Counted from the stretch's first letter, positions 1 to 7,307 are shown. The stretch: 27,020 nucleotides of DNA from an uncultured Oscillospiraceae bacterium (GCA_910583885.1 CAJUAC010000035.1:1-27020), one strand, 5' to 3'. Translations and numbers: made by a program. The notes: generated by a model not told the origin, from the letters alone.

Positions 1-924
1 CCAGCTTCTTCCGTCACTCGTCACTTTCCTATCTTTGACCGCGGAAGTAATAATATTCTTTAAGGCTTGAACAAACCAGTGTACAACGTTTCCTCTTTTG
101 TCAATAAGGCAACCATTATCATATATAATGACCTGTTCTTGATAGTCTCGGATTTCTTTTAAAAGTTCTTCTAATGCAGAAATCTTTGAATCCATATCTG
201 GTATCAAAGTTGCCGTTTCTAAACTATAACTTCCAAAGCCAACCTCTGAAAGTTTTACCAGCATATCCTCAATTGAGGCCATAGAATCCAATGAAATAAC
301 AGGAGGCGTATAGTATTCCTCAATAATATGACTTTGCCTTAAACATTGCAACAAAAAGGATTTTCGACCAATGCCTCCTAAACCACTTGCAACAACGCAT
401 CGAATTTCTTGTCCAGCATCAAAAGATTTCTTGAATTTAGAAATTTCTATATCACGCCCGTAAAAACAAGTTTGCTCCTCAGATATAAACAATTTATGGT
501 CTATCAGGTATTTCATTTGTTGCGCTTTAATTTTGCGACAGGCCACAGCACTACTTGTTATTACTCTAAGATTATAAGAACCGATTCCCTGCCTCAAAAA
601 TGCAGGTATTCTTGTATCTTTGTGATTAATTGTCGGATCAATGATAATCGGAAATATTTGCGATAATTTCCGATTGTCATAATGCAAACGTTCTTCGGCA
701 ATAGATAACTCAGTCTGAACCCATTCAGAACTAAGAGAAGCATCTGAAAGAAAAACAACAAAAATACAAGTTTTGTCCATTTCCCTGAATATCTCATCAA
801 GATTTTTCATCCCAGCTTCAAAACACATACTGTCATAAACACATCGATCGCTACCAAAATATCCTGCAATGTCAGAAACATAAGATTTATCTTTACTACT
901 ATGAGAAAGAAATATTTTATGCAT
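1..924 (-). CDS. TIR-domain / STAND-type NTPase protein, C-terminus missing (probable defence effector)
   Basis: The reading frame is open from an ATG at 924 to the window edge, so 308 residues are visible and the rest lies outside. The start is supported by GAGGTG about 6 nt upstream. Residues 1-125 look like a bacterial TIR domain: the opening strand is HKIFLSHSSKDK, and SSEWVQTEL carries W68 and E72 in the spacing of the TIR catalytic glutamate. After a linker, FYGRDIEI (154-161) leads into a P-loop-like GLGGIGRKSF (181-190) and a Walker B-like strand VIIYDN (265-270), as in STAND NTPases. The P-loop has Arg between the last Gly and the Lys. In known families TIR domains cleave NAD+ and the NTPase senses infection; that role is inferred here. 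The gene is much more AT-rich than the core genes, which suggests horizontal acquisition. A signalling TIR protein without a defence role cannot be excluded. Confidence 0.8.
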   Translation of the reverse strand, partial: MHKIFLSHSSKDKSYVSDIAGYFGSDRCVYDSMCFEAGMKNLDEIFREMDKTCIFVVFLSDASLSSEWVQTELSIAEERLHYDNRKLSQIFPIIIDPTINHKDTRIPAFLRQGIGSYNLRVITSSAVACRKIKAQQMKYLIDHKLFISEEQTCFYGRDIEISKFKKSFDAGQEIRCVVASGLGGIGRKSFLLQCLRQSHIIEEYYTPPVISLDSMASIEDMLVKLSEVGFGSYSLETATLIPDMDSKISALEELLKEIRDYQEQVIIYDNGCLIDKRGNVVHWFVQALKNIITSAVKDRKVTSDGRSW

Positions 925-1243
925 ACCCACACCTCTTTTTAATCGTCGAATATTCTCGTCGTCTTTTGACAAGTTGAATATATTTTACACCAGTTATTCT
1001 GTTCAATCAACACAAAATTAAAAATTCAACATATCATAATAATCAGCATATCAAAAAAGTTGCGTTTGGATAGTTGATTGGCTTCTATGCCATCGGCTCG
1101 GTCGATTAGGTGTGGGCATTGCTCATAATACCAGCACTCCCATCAAAGTTAGTCAATTAGTGAAATGTGCTTGCCCGTTGCCAAAAAACCTTGATTTTAT
1201 GCGGGGTTCCGGGAGTGTCGTTATGAACACTCGCACCAGTTTA

Positions 1244-1290
1244 GACAAAACCTGTGCATAGGGTTACTATGCATAGGTTTTGTCAATTTT
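1244..1290 (+). terminator. Rho-independent terminator, plus strand, orphan
   Basis: The 17-nt arms GACAAAACCTGTGCATA (1244-1260) and TATGCATAGGTTTTGTC (1268-1284) pair throughout with a single G-U wobble around a 7-nt loop. They are followed by AATTTTTT. No intact plus-strand gene lies upstream, so it probably served a gene now lost or decayed. Confidence 0.75.
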
Positions 1291-1540
1291 TTGTCAAAAT
1301 ATATAAAACCGTTTTCTTTATATTGTGCAGAAGAAATAAAAATATCATCTATTCCTATGTTTTATCTCCTGACTGAGAGGTTGAACACTGTCAATTCAAT
1401 ACGTAATCCTTTACCGCATCTAAGCGCCGGTACTGGGGTTGAATTATACCTGTTTCAGTGGGAGAAGGTACTCCTTGCTCTCTGCTGCGCATTATCTGAA
1501 TAGGAAATCTGTTTAGAAAGCTTTTCCTGAGTTAGGTAAC

Positions 1541-1580
1541 AGAAAAGGGCAAGCAAACCAAAACGGTTTGTCTTGCCCTT
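1541..1580 (-). terminator. Rho-independent terminator of the 1614-2393 transcript
   Basis: An inverted repeat with arms AAGGGCAAG (1545-1553) and CTTGCCCTT (1572-1580), plus an inner CAAACC/GGTTTG pair, is followed on the minus strand by TTTTCT. It lies about 30 nt past the stop codon of the membrane protein gene and fits its 3' end. Confidence 0.85.
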
Positions 1581-1613
1581 CCATTCTTTTAAACTGCGCT
1601 TTATATCGCAACC

Positions 1614-2393
1614 TTACATCAGCTTTGTGGTATAGTACACCAGCTCACCAAAGAGCAGGATCCCCAGCATCCACATCAGGTAATAGGCGATGGACGGCAG
1701 GGCCAGAGTCAGCACGACGCACACAAAAGCCGCACCCAAAGCAACGAAGACAATGCGGTAGTCGCATTCCATAGTAAAAACCCGGAATCCCCACAGCTTG
1801 CCCTCATCCCCCTGGGCCTTGCGAACCAGGGCGGCCGCAGCGGCCAGGAGCGCCGCCCCCAGCACCGCGCCGATGATGACCACTACCCCCATACGGGAGG
1901 AGCCTGCGGAAGCGCCCCGCAGCCATACGGTGAACATCGCACAGCTGAGTACCAATGTGCTCAGGAAGCACTCTGGCTGGAACAGGAAGAAAATCAGTGC
2001 TAACACTACCAGTATCGGTACTAAGATACACATCGTGGTGATCCCACGGTTGTTGTCAAAGAAGAACGTTACAATCCAGCCGGATAGTGCCAGGAACAGG
2101 CCAATCCCACCGACCCAGATCATCCCTGTGCGCAGCCTCGCGTCCTGCCGCTTGGCAAAGCCTACTGCTGCACCACCCACCAGCATGGCAAGGCCCGCAT
2201 ACATCCCCCATGTGAGGATCTTGTGCCAGACCAGCATGGAATCGATGGTGCCGGCCGCATACCCGCGGTAAACCAGGAAGAGGTAACACTCCGCCGCCAG
2301 CCCCAGCAGAAATACGTTAAATACCCGGTGCAGGGCCTTATTTTCCAGTTCTTCCTTCTCTGCTCGCTTCTGACTGATTGGTTTTTTAGCCAT
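1614..2393 (-). CDS. Polytopic membrane protein of unknown function
   Basis: This 259-residue protein has a short charged, Lys/Glu-rich N-terminus (residues 1-22) followed by about seven hydrophobic segments. The first is around FNVFLLGLAAECYLFLVY and the last two around the final 45 residues. I recognise no catalytic motif or named family. The ATG start is supported by GGAGG 9 nt upstream. The gene has its own promoter (TTGCAA-N17-TAGAAT, 2458-2486) and terminator, so it is probably monocistronic, although it lies just downstream of mreB in the same direction. Its position suggests, but does not prove, a link with cell-envelope growth. Codon use resembles the core genes around it. It is probably a conserved hypothetical protein of this bacterial group. 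Confidence 0.8.
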   Translation of the reverse strand: MAKKPISQKRAEKEELENKALHRVFNVFLLGLAAECYLFLVYRGYAAGTIDSMLVWHKILTWGMYAGLAMLVGGAAVGFAKRQDARLRTGMIWVGGIGLFLALSGWIVTFFFDNNRGITTMCILVPILVVLALIFFLFQPECFLSTLVLSCAMFTVWLRGASAGSSRMGVVVIIGAVLGAALLAAAAALVRKAQGDEGKLWGFRVFTMECDYRIVFVALGAAFVCVVLTLALPSIAYYLMWMLGILLFGELVYYTTKLM

Positions 2394-2457
2394 TTATCGA
2401 AACCTCCGAACGGATAAAAATCACGTGTATATTAGCCTTGCGGCATGACGCTGAACC

Positions 2458-2486
2458 ATTCTATCAGATTTCCGCCTCTTTTGCAA
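2458..2486 (-). promoter_or_regulatory. Sigma-A promoter for the 1614-2393 gene
   Basis: On the minus strand, -35 TTGCAA (2481-2486) is followed by a 17-nt spacer and -10 TAGAAT (2458-2463). It lies about 65 nt upstream of the ATG at 2393. Confidence 0.7.
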
Positions 2487-2557
2487 GAGAAAATCCTATT
2501 TTTGTGAAAAACCATATAACCGGACGAAATCCCGGGAATACCCGGCGCGGCAACGGC

Positions 2558-3586
2558 TCAGTTGACCTGCCTGCGGCGGGAGAGGTTGATGGTACCCTCC
2601 TGCATGTCGGTTATCATGTCCAGGCTCCGGCCAGTGCCCTCGGCCACACAGGCAATGGCGTTTTCCGCCACTGTGGTGGCAATGCCAGTGCGGTTATAGA
2701 TCAGCTTGTCAAAGCCGTAGACCAGGCTGCCGCCGCCGGTCATCATGATGCCGTTGGTGGACACGTCGGCCACCAGCTCCGGGGGCGTCCGCTCCAGCAC
2801 GGCGTGGATGCTCTCCAGGATTTGCTCCGAGGGCTCTTTAAATGCCTCCTGCATCTCGTTGGAGGAGACCGTGATGGTCTTAGGCAGGCCGGTGAGCAAA
2901 CAGCGGCCCTTCACGTCCATGTAGGTATCTTCCTCCCGTGGATGGACGCAGCCAATTGCGATCTTCATTTTTTCTGCTGTGCTGTCGCCCACCAGGATGT
3001 TGTGTTTGCGGCGCATATATTTCACAACAGCCTCGTTGAACTGATCCCCGGCCACCTTGATGGAGGCGGACTCCACCACGCCGCCCAGGGAGATGACAGC
3101 GATGTCGGCGGTACCGCCGCCGATATCCACCACCATGTGGCCGTCAGGCTTCATGATGTCGATACCCGCGCCGATTGCGGCGGCAATGGGTTCCTCAATG
3201 AGGTACACCCGGCGGCAGCCGGACTGGATGCCCGCATCCACCACGGCGCGTTCCTCTACCTCTGTGATGCCGGAGGGGACGCAGATAATGACCCGGGGTT
3301 TAAAGACCATAAACCCGGCCACTTTGCGGATAAACTCCTTGAGCATCCGTTCAGTCATATCGTAATCGGAGATCACGCCCTCCCGCAGAGGGCGGATGGC
3401 AACGATGTTGCCAGGGGTACGACCGAGCATCTGGCGGGCCTCTTCGCCCACCTTCAGCAGCTTGCCGGTGTTTTTGTCCATGGCCACGACGGAGGGCTCG
3501 TTGAGGACGATGCCCTTGTTTTTTACATATACGAGTACGGAGGCCGTACCTAAATCAATACCGATATCTTTCGCAATAGCGCACAT
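2558..3586 (-). CDS. mreB: Rod shape-determining protein MreB (MreB/Mbl family)
   Basis: This 342-residue actin homologue forms membrane-bound filaments that direct the peptidoglycan elongation machinery. Clear actin-fold motifs are phosphate-1 DIGIDLGTASVLVY near the N-terminus, phosphate-2 VDIGGGTADIAV in the middle, and the adenosine motif MMTGGGSLVYGFDKLI near the C-terminus. Length is normal for the family. The chosen start is the ATG at 3586 (MCAIAKDIG), which has AGGTGG 6 nt upstream; an in-frame codon 13 residues earlier lacks a comparable site and would extend beyond the usual MreB N-terminus. It has its own promoter at 3652-3680. No mreC or mreD follows; the next gene downstream is an uncharacterised membrane protein. 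MreB, Mbl and MreBH cannot be told apart from sequence inspection alone. Confidence 0.96.
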   Translation of the reverse strand: MCAIAKDIGIDLGTASVLVYVKNKGIVLNEPSVVAMDKNTGKLLKVGEEARQMLGRTPGNIVAIRPLREGVISDYDMTERMLKEFIRKVAGFMVFKPRVIICVPSGITEVEERAVVDAGIQSGCRRVYLIEEPIAAAIGAGIDIMKPDGHMVVDIGGGTADIAVISLGGVVESASIKVAGDQFNEAVVKYMRRKHNILVGDSTAEKMKIAIGCVHPREEDTYMDVKGRCLLTGLPKTITVSSNEMQEAFKEPSEQILESIHAVLERTPPELVADVSTNGIMMTGGGSLVYGFDKLIYNRTGIATTVAENAIACVAEGTGRSLDMITDMQEGTINLSRRRQVN

Positions 3587-3651
3587 ACTTTCCACCTCGT
3601 CAGTTATCAATTCTATTCTTAGCAAAATATTTGCTTGTACTCTAAAAAATC

Positions 3652-3680
3652 ATTATACTAAGCCCGTCCAATTTTTGCAA
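3652..3680 (-). promoter_or_regulatory. Sigma-A promoter of mreB
   Basis: On the minus strand, -35 TTGCAA (3675-3680), a 17-nt spacer and a perfect -10 TATAAT (3652-3657) lie about 65 nt upstream of the mreB start. mreB is therefore transcribed separately from comF. Confidence 0.85.
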
Positions 3681-3726
3681 GCGATTGCAGCGACTTTCTT
3701 TTATTATTTTCCAAATATTTCTTTGC

Positions 3727-4419
3727 TTAGGTATCCTTTCCAACAGGGGGCGGCGGTGTAATGCGGTGGCCTCCCGCCAGAGCGGCGCATACCACGCTGG
3801 CAGCGCCTGCGGCCATCAGCGCGTCCGCGCAGGCGGCGAGGGTGCTGCCGGTGGTAGCAACGTCGTCGATGAGGAGGAAGCGGCGGCCCGCCACCCGTTC
3901 CGGGTGAGGGACGGCGTAGGCATGTTTCACGTTTTGCTTGCGCTGGGCAGGGTCATCCAGGGAGGACTGGGCACGGTTGTGGCGGATTTTGTGCAGGGTA
4001 GTTTCTGCCGGGACATCCCAGGCCTGCCCTGCGGCCTGGGCCAGGAGGCGGGCTTGGTCGTAGCCGCGACGGAAATTCCGCTGAGGGCTGACGGGGACAT
4101 AGGTTACGGCATCGAACTGGCCGGAGAGCTGTTCAGCAGCTGTCTGGACGATATAGCGGGCAAAGATCCTGGCGCGCCAGGATTTCCCGCTGAATTTCAG
4201 GGCGTGGACGCCCTCCTTCACGGGGCTCTCGTAGTAGAACGCCACCGCGCAGGGGTAGGGCTTCTCCCCGATGAGAAGAAGGGCGTTTTCGTCCTCCCTG
4301 GCTGGGAGGGCGGCGGCGCAGGCGGGGCACACGCCGTCGCCGGCGGTGTCCATCAGCTTTCCGCAGAAAGCGCATTTGGGCGGGAAAAAGAGGTCAAGGA
4401 GATAAGCGAGTATTTTCAC
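3727..4419 (-). CDS. comF: ComF family phosphoribosyltransferase-like protein
   Basis: This 230-residue protein combines an N-terminal zinc-binding module with a type I phosphoribosyltransferase fold. Two CxxC pairs (C16/C19 in PPKCAFC and C31/C34 in CPAC) form the zinc site. The conserved RRGYDQARLLA segment and the PRPP loop LLIDDVATTGST follow. In competent bacteria ComF acts with the ComFA helicase in DNA uptake; many clostridia keep ComF without evident competence. I chose the GTG at 4419 because AGGGG stands 8 nt upstream and the product then begins MKILAYLLDLFFPPKC, like other family members. An ATG at 4464 is in frame but would overlap the preceding regulator gene by 41 nt with a weak ribosome site. 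The start region may have been reshaped when the AT-rich regulator pair inserted upstream. Confidence 0.9.
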   Translation of the reverse strand: MKILAYLLDLFFPPKCAFCGKLMDTAGDGVCPACAAALPAREDENALLLIGEKPYPCAVAFYYESPVKEGVHALKFSGKSWRARIFARYIVQTAAEQLSGQFDAVTYVPVSPQRNFRRGYDQARLLAQAAGQAWDVPAETTLHKIRHNRAQSSLDDPAQRKQNVKHAYAVPHPERVAGRRFLLIDDVATTGSTLAACADALMAAGAASVVCAALAGGHRITPPPPVGKDT

Positions 4420-4423
4420 AACC

Positions 4424-4651
4424 TCATCCCCTATCTTTCCTTTTGGGGTATGGTTTTGAATCATCTGTCAGCCCCAAAATATAATCAACACTTGTGTTGA
4501 AATATTCCGATAGTTTTCGCAATGATGCAATTGGAATATTCAATTTTTCATGTTCATAATCAGAATAAGTTGATTGTGACACATTCAGCATATCCGCTAC
4601 ATCCTTTTGTGATAAATCCCTGTCCTCACGTAACCCTCGCAATTGCTCCAT
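4424..4651 (-). CDS. XRE-family helix-turn-helix regulator (downstream copy)
   Basis: This 75-residue protein is almost entirely a Cro/CI-type DNA-binding domain. LREDRDLSQKDVADMLNVSQSTYSDYEHEK contains the helix-turn-helix, and LRKLSEYFNTSVDYILGLTDD is the usual closing helix. It is a paralogue of the gene immediately upstream, sharing the tail LTDD-x-(K/R)-PYP-(K/R)-(K/R)-K. The ATG at 4651 gives a start aligned with that paralogue and has GAGGTG 9 nt upstream. A GTG at 4696, overlapping the upstream stop as GTGA, could instead start a 90-residue form by translational coupling. The stop lies 4 nt before the chosen comF start. The pair is AT-rich relative to comF and mreB, which suggests acquisition. 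Targets cannot be told from the sequence. Confidence 0.85.
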   Translation of the reverse strand: MEQLRGLREDRDLSQKDVADMLNVSQSTYSDYEHEKLNIPIASLRKLSEYFNTSVDYILGLTDDSKPYPKRKDRG

Positions 4652-4692
4652 CAAATCCATCACCTCAGAAATATAAAATTTTAGGAACAATT

Positions 4693-4914
4693 TCACTCTT
4701 TTTTCCTGGGATACGGTCGTTTATCATCTGTCAATCCGGCGAGATAGTCCATACTTGTGTCCAATGCCAAGGCAATGCGTTTCAGTTGCTCATAGGTATA
4801 GTACCGCTTTCCTGTTTCCAATTTAGAGTAATCACTTTGGTCAATACCGGTCATCATCTGCATTTTAATTTGCGTATACCCACGCTGTTTGCGCAATTCC
4901 CGTAATCTACTCAT
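4693..4914 (-). CDS. XRE-family helix-turn-helix regulator (upstream copy)
   Basis: This 73-residue Cro/CI-type DNA-binding protein begins MSRLRELRKQRGYTQ and has its helix-turn-helix in TQIKMQMMTGIDQSDYSKLETGKR. It ends with the same LTDD-KRPYPRK tail as its downstream paralogue. The ATG has AGGTG about 7 nt upstream. It is the first gene of the comF-proximal operon-like string. Proteins this small usually act as dimers that repress their own promoter, but I see no clean operator upstream beyond an ATTTATA/TATAAAT inverted repeat at about 4949-4978. No role beyond DNA binding is claimed. Confidence 0.88.
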   Translation of the reverse strand: MSRLRELRKQRGYTQIKMQMMTGIDQSDYSKLETGKRYYTYEQLKRIALALDTSMDYLAGLTDDKRPYPRKKE

Positions 4915-5720
4915 ATCATCACCTGATCTGATTATGGCAAATTGACATATTTATATTAGGGTGATATCGACCTATAAATAAAAACTGCCCCAAGACAAAA
5001 GCCTTGAGACGGTTCAAACGTATGACATGTTTCATGAATTAGCCCCGGGGCTGCGCGCCCCCGGACCCCGCGGTTCCTTTTTGTGCGGACAAAAAGGAAC
5101 CAAAAAGCCGCTGGGGTTCCCCCAGGCCCCATTTACGGGGGATTCCACGGACATGGGGGGATTTGATGGATGAGGTGCCACCGAATGGCAGGTATTTCTT
5201 CTGCCGCCTTGGCACTTGAAGGATTTCGGCCGTTAGGCCGCCAAAGGCAGCCCCAGGCTTAAGCCGGCGGAGCCGGCCCACAGCTACCGCCCTGTGAAAG
5301 GGGTGGTGCCTGCAAGGGGCACGCGCACTGAGGACGTACCCGGGATGACCGTTTTTGTATCAAAATCGCGGCAATTTCCCCTCTAATGCCGCTTTTCTTC
5401 TTTAATGCATCCGAAGAGCCCTTCTTTTCCCGAAAACAAGTGAAAACCACAACATATTGATTAGCCAACCGGGGGTAGTATCCCGCAAATAGTGTTTGGA
5501 AAGAAACGAAAAAAAAGAAAATTTTTGTCATTCGACAAATTCCGGCAAACTTTACCCCTCTCTCCAGCTATACTATGCGACAGAGAGCGACAGCCACCGC
5601 CTACTTTCTCCATAGTCCGTCAGGATTTGCGAGATAAGAGGATAAATTGCCTGGCGCCAAGCTGTCTCCCTACTACATCCGCCCGGCCCAAATCGGACGG
5701 TATCTATTGGAGGAAAAAAC
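4915..5720. other. Long intergenic region with structured GC-rich core
   Basis: No gene could be supported across about 800 bases. Positions 5040-5345 are GC-rich and hold a perfect 13-bp hairpin (listed separately) and several further complementary tracts, including GCCGGC repeats near 5260-5280. They look like an interspersed structured element rather than coding DNA. A minus-strand 80-codon frame at 5039-5281 exists but has no ribosome site. Positions 5346-5720 are mixed in composition. They contain a small inverted repeat TTTGTC-ATTC-GACAAA (about 5524-5539) and a TATACT hexamer at 5569-5574 without a good -35 partner. This part presumably holds the promoter of the small gene at 5721. Confidence 0.55.
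5072..5101. repeat. Perfect 13-bp inverted repeat (hairpin)
   Basis: Arms GGTTCCTTTTTGT (5072-5084) and ACAAAAAGGAACC (5089-5101) are perfectly complementary around the 4-nt loop GCGG. The flanks GACCCCGCGG and CCGCTGGGGTT can extend the stem with a few mismatches. No T-tract follows on the plus strand, so it is not a simple terminator. It could be the core of an interspersed palindromic element. Confidence 0.85.
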
Positions 5721-5897
5721 ATGGACTACCAAAAAGAATATGCAAGCCTCGTAGGACAGGTTGACCGGGTGATTACCATTCTGGAGCAGTCCGAGCCCGG
5801 CGAGCCTGTTGTCCGGAAAGCTGGGGAATTGCTCCTGGCCGCCTTACATGAAGCGGAGGAACACTACATATCCGCGTCAGAAATGGAGGAGTCTTAA
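5721..5897 (+). CDS. Small helical protein, 58 aa, paralogue of the 7816-7983 product
   Basis: An ATG at 5721 with GGAGGA 6-7 nt upstream opens a 58-codon frame ending in TAA. The protein begins MDYQKEYASLVGQVDRVI and ends AEEHYISASEMEES; it is acidic and should form two or three helices. It shares a Y-x-K-x-Y...EQ...AEE-x-YIS pattern with the 55-residue product at 7816-7983, so the two are probably paralogues. I know similar small hypothetical proteins from clostridial mobile elements, but no function. A plus-strand terminator at 6019-6062 fits the 3' end of this transcript. The strong ribosome site and the paralogue make it very likely a real gene. Confidence 0.8.
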   Translation: MDYQKEYASLVGQVDRVITILEQSEPGEPVVRKAGELLLAALHEAEEHYISASEMEES

Positions 5898-6018
5898 CAG
5901 GCAAAAGACACTCATCGACGGGCGTACAGGCAATACCACTTTTCTTGGGAGGGATCAATTTGCAAAAAGAAATACGGGCAGCAGCTTCCCACTCTCCGTA
6001 TTTCATGATAGCTGGGCT

Positions 6019-6062
6019 CCGTCTCCGCTCCGCAGGGCGGCGACGGGGCGTTTTCTTCTTTT
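6019..6062 (+). terminator. Terminator of the 5721-5897 transcript
   Basis: Arms CCGTCTCCGC (6019-6028) and GCGGCGACGG (6037-6046) pair at 9 of 10 positions around an 8-nt loop. After GGCG comes TTTTCTTCTTTT (6051-6062). It sits just before the convergent gene that ends at 6066. Confidence 0.75.
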
Positions 6063-6065
6063 GTG

Positions 6066-6785
6066 CTACCCTTGGACGCTGATGGCGGGCCCTACAGCGG
6101 CCATCGGGGCGGCAGCCGTCTCCGTATACTGCTGCACAGCGCATTCCAGTGAAACCGCATTCTCACCTGCAAGATCTTGCGCCTGCTGGCGCAGCTCCAC
6201 CTGCGTCGCGGTCAGCTGGGTGCTAAGGCGGTCAGCAACTTTCGCCTCCCGCAGGTAGCCAGCCTCCCGGATCATCCGCTGGGCACGGCGGCGGCGAATC
6301 TCCTGCTTCATACGCTCCTCGGCTGCCTCGGACTTCTCCTTGCGCCGCTCCTCCAGCCGCTCCCGGACCAGCTCCCGCTTCTTCTTCTCTCCCCGGCTCA
6401 CTGCCTTTTGCAGCTGGCTGATGGCGCTCTTGATCCGGGCAGCATTCTCACTGTCCATACGCAGTGCCGTCTTGAACTGGGCAATCCGCCGCCGGGCAAA
6501 CCCGGAGGTTATATTTACCTCTGCATTGGTCTTGGCACGGGCCAAGCGGGCATATGCTTCCAGAGGCGCATCCCCATAGCGGGTGTTGCCCTTGGACAGC
6601 TTCAACGTTTCCCGCTGGTTTTTAGCTTTCTCCTGGGCCTCCTGGATCATCTCTACAAGGGTTTTCTCTTCCTCGGCCTCCTCTGTTGGCGGCGTTGGCT
6701 TGGTTTCCCCCTCAGATGGCTGCTGTTCTGCCGCCCGGCTCTGCTGCTGCACCGCTCTCACGCCCTGTACACTCATATCCTGCAT
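6066..6785 (-). CDS. Coiled-coil protein of unknown function
   Basis: This 239-residue soluble protein has a low-complexity Gln/Glu/Pro-rich N-terminus (residues 10-45), a long Arg/Lys/Glu/Ala-rich coiled-coil through roughly 45-205 (for instance KSAISQLQKAVSRGEKKKREL and the run EERRKEKSEAAEERMKQEIRRR), and a hydrophobic Ala/Pro-rich tail. No signal peptide, membrane segment or enzymatic motif is visible. The ATG at 6785 has GGGGAGG 7 nt upstream; an ATG three codons later is a weaker alternative. A likely promoter (TTGTTG-N16-TATAAA) lies at 6818-6845. Its composition matches the GC-rich host, unlike the flanking regulators. It could be a structural or scaffold protein. I do not recognise the family. 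Confidence 0.8.
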   Translation of the reverse strand: MQDMSVQGVRAVQQQSRAAEQQPSEGETKPTPPTEEAEEEKTLVEMIQEAQEKAKNQRETLKLSKGNTRYGDAPLEAYARLARAKTNAEVNITSGFARRRIAQFKTALRMDSENAARIKSAISQLQKAVSRGEKKKRELVRERLEERRKEKSEAAEERMKQEIRRRRAQRMIREAGYLREAKVADRLSTQLTATQVELRQQAQDLAGENAVSLECAVQQYTETAAAPMAAVGPAISVQG

Positions 6786-6817
6786 CCCTCGCCCTCCCCA
6801 TACACATCTATCTGCTT

Positions 6818-6845
6818 TTTATATCGGCAGACAGACCGCCAACAA
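6818..6845 (-). promoter_or_regulatory. Possible promoter of the coiled-coil gene
   Basis: On the minus strand, TTGTTG (6840-6845), a 16-nt spacer and TATAAA (6818-6823) lie about 35 nt upstream of the start at 6785. The match is moderate. Confidence 0.45.
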
Positions 6846-6889
6846 AAGGGATTGGGCGGATTTTTTATTTTTCCGGCCAGGGTGTTGCC

Positions 6890-7216
6890 TCACAGGGTCT
6901 GCTCAGAGAGCCAAGTGAGAAAGCTTTTTGCCAATGCCAGCTGTTTTCCGTCCATGCTCCGCAGCAGCTCCGCCACATTGCGCCATTCTTCCCCTTCCTG
7001 CCGGGCTGTACCCACCAGGAACTCGTCCGGTGTAGTTTCCAGGGCGATGGCAAGGCGCATGATGACCTCTGTAGAGGGGATGGAGACCGCCCGCTCAATG
7101 CTGCTCAGGTATCCATACCCGATATCCGCCCTCTCTTCCACCTTGTGCTGCTTAAGTCCCAGCTTCTTCCGCCTCTTGGCAATCCGTTTGCCAATCATCT
7201 GATAATCCAAACCCAT
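6890..7216 (-). CDS. XRE-family transcriptional regulator (copy A)
   Basis: This 108-residue protein has an N-terminal Cro/CI helix-turn-helix: IGKRIAKRRKKLGLKQHKVEERADIGYGYLSSIERAVS at about 8-45. STEVIMRLAIALETTPDEFLVG follows, then a C-terminal helical tail WRNVAELLRSMDGKQLALAKSFLTWLSEQ, probably for dimerisation or ligand sensing. GGAGGTGGCGTC stands immediately upstream of the ATG. It is a very close paralogue of the product of 7357-7683, with the middle part nearly identical. Two copies of an operator-like palindrome (7267-7285 and 7308-7325) lie in its upstream region, consistent with autoregulation. The coiled-coil gene follows downstream but has its own promoter. Confidence 0.92.
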   Translation of the reverse strand: MGLDYQMIGKRIAKRRKKLGLKQHKVEERADIGYGYLSSIERAVSIPSTEVIMRLAIALETTPDEFLVGTARQEGEEWRNVAELLRSMDGKQLALAKSFLTWLSEQTL

Positions 7217-7266
7217 GACGCCACCTCCATAAGTTTAGCATATGGAAGGAGCGCACATGTTAAAAG

Positions 7267-7285
7267 GTTTTATAGATCGAAAAAC
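7267..7285. promoter_or_regulatory. Operator-like palindrome, site 1
   Basis: GTTTT and AAAAAC half-sites flank a short centre (ATAGATCG) about 50 nt upstream of regulator copy A. The same design recurs at 7716-7733 and 7776-7793 beside regulator copy B, which makes it a good candidate binding site for these paralogous regulators. Confidence 0.5.
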
Positions 7286-7307
7286 AGCTTGAAACTTTTT
7301 TGATTCA

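Larger units (their letters stand above)
925..1613. other. AT-rich intergenic region, no convincing gene
   Basis: No reading frame here combines a ribosome site with recognisable protein sequence. Positions 1060-1240 are more GC-rich and look like the decayed end of some element, but I could not match them to a known recombinase or insertion sequence. A small inverted repeat (GAGTGT at 1213-1218, ACACTC at 1227-1232) and two terminator-like hairpins are listed or noted separately. A 70-codon frame at 1291-1503 starts with TTG, has no clear ribosome site and follows the terminator, so it was not called. Confidence 0.6.

Noticed and set aside
1291..1503. A 70-codon plus-strand frame after the orphan terminator.
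   Set aside because: TTG start inside the terminator T-tract, no ribosome site, no recognisable protein features.
2438..3553. A 371-codon plus-strand frame.
   Set aside because: It is the reverse-strand shadow of mreB, rich in His/Ala/Asp with no family resemblance. Similar long shadows occur across the polysaccharide genes.
5039..5281. An 80-codon minus-strand frame over the GC-rich intergenic element.
   Set aside because: No ribosome site, odd composition and overlap with a perfect hairpin; the frame is better explained by GC-rich structured DNA.
5960..6082. A 40-codon TTG-start frame with GGGAGGG upstream.
   Set aside because: It runs through the 6019-6062 terminator and into the convergent coiled-coil gene, so it is unlikely to be translated in full.
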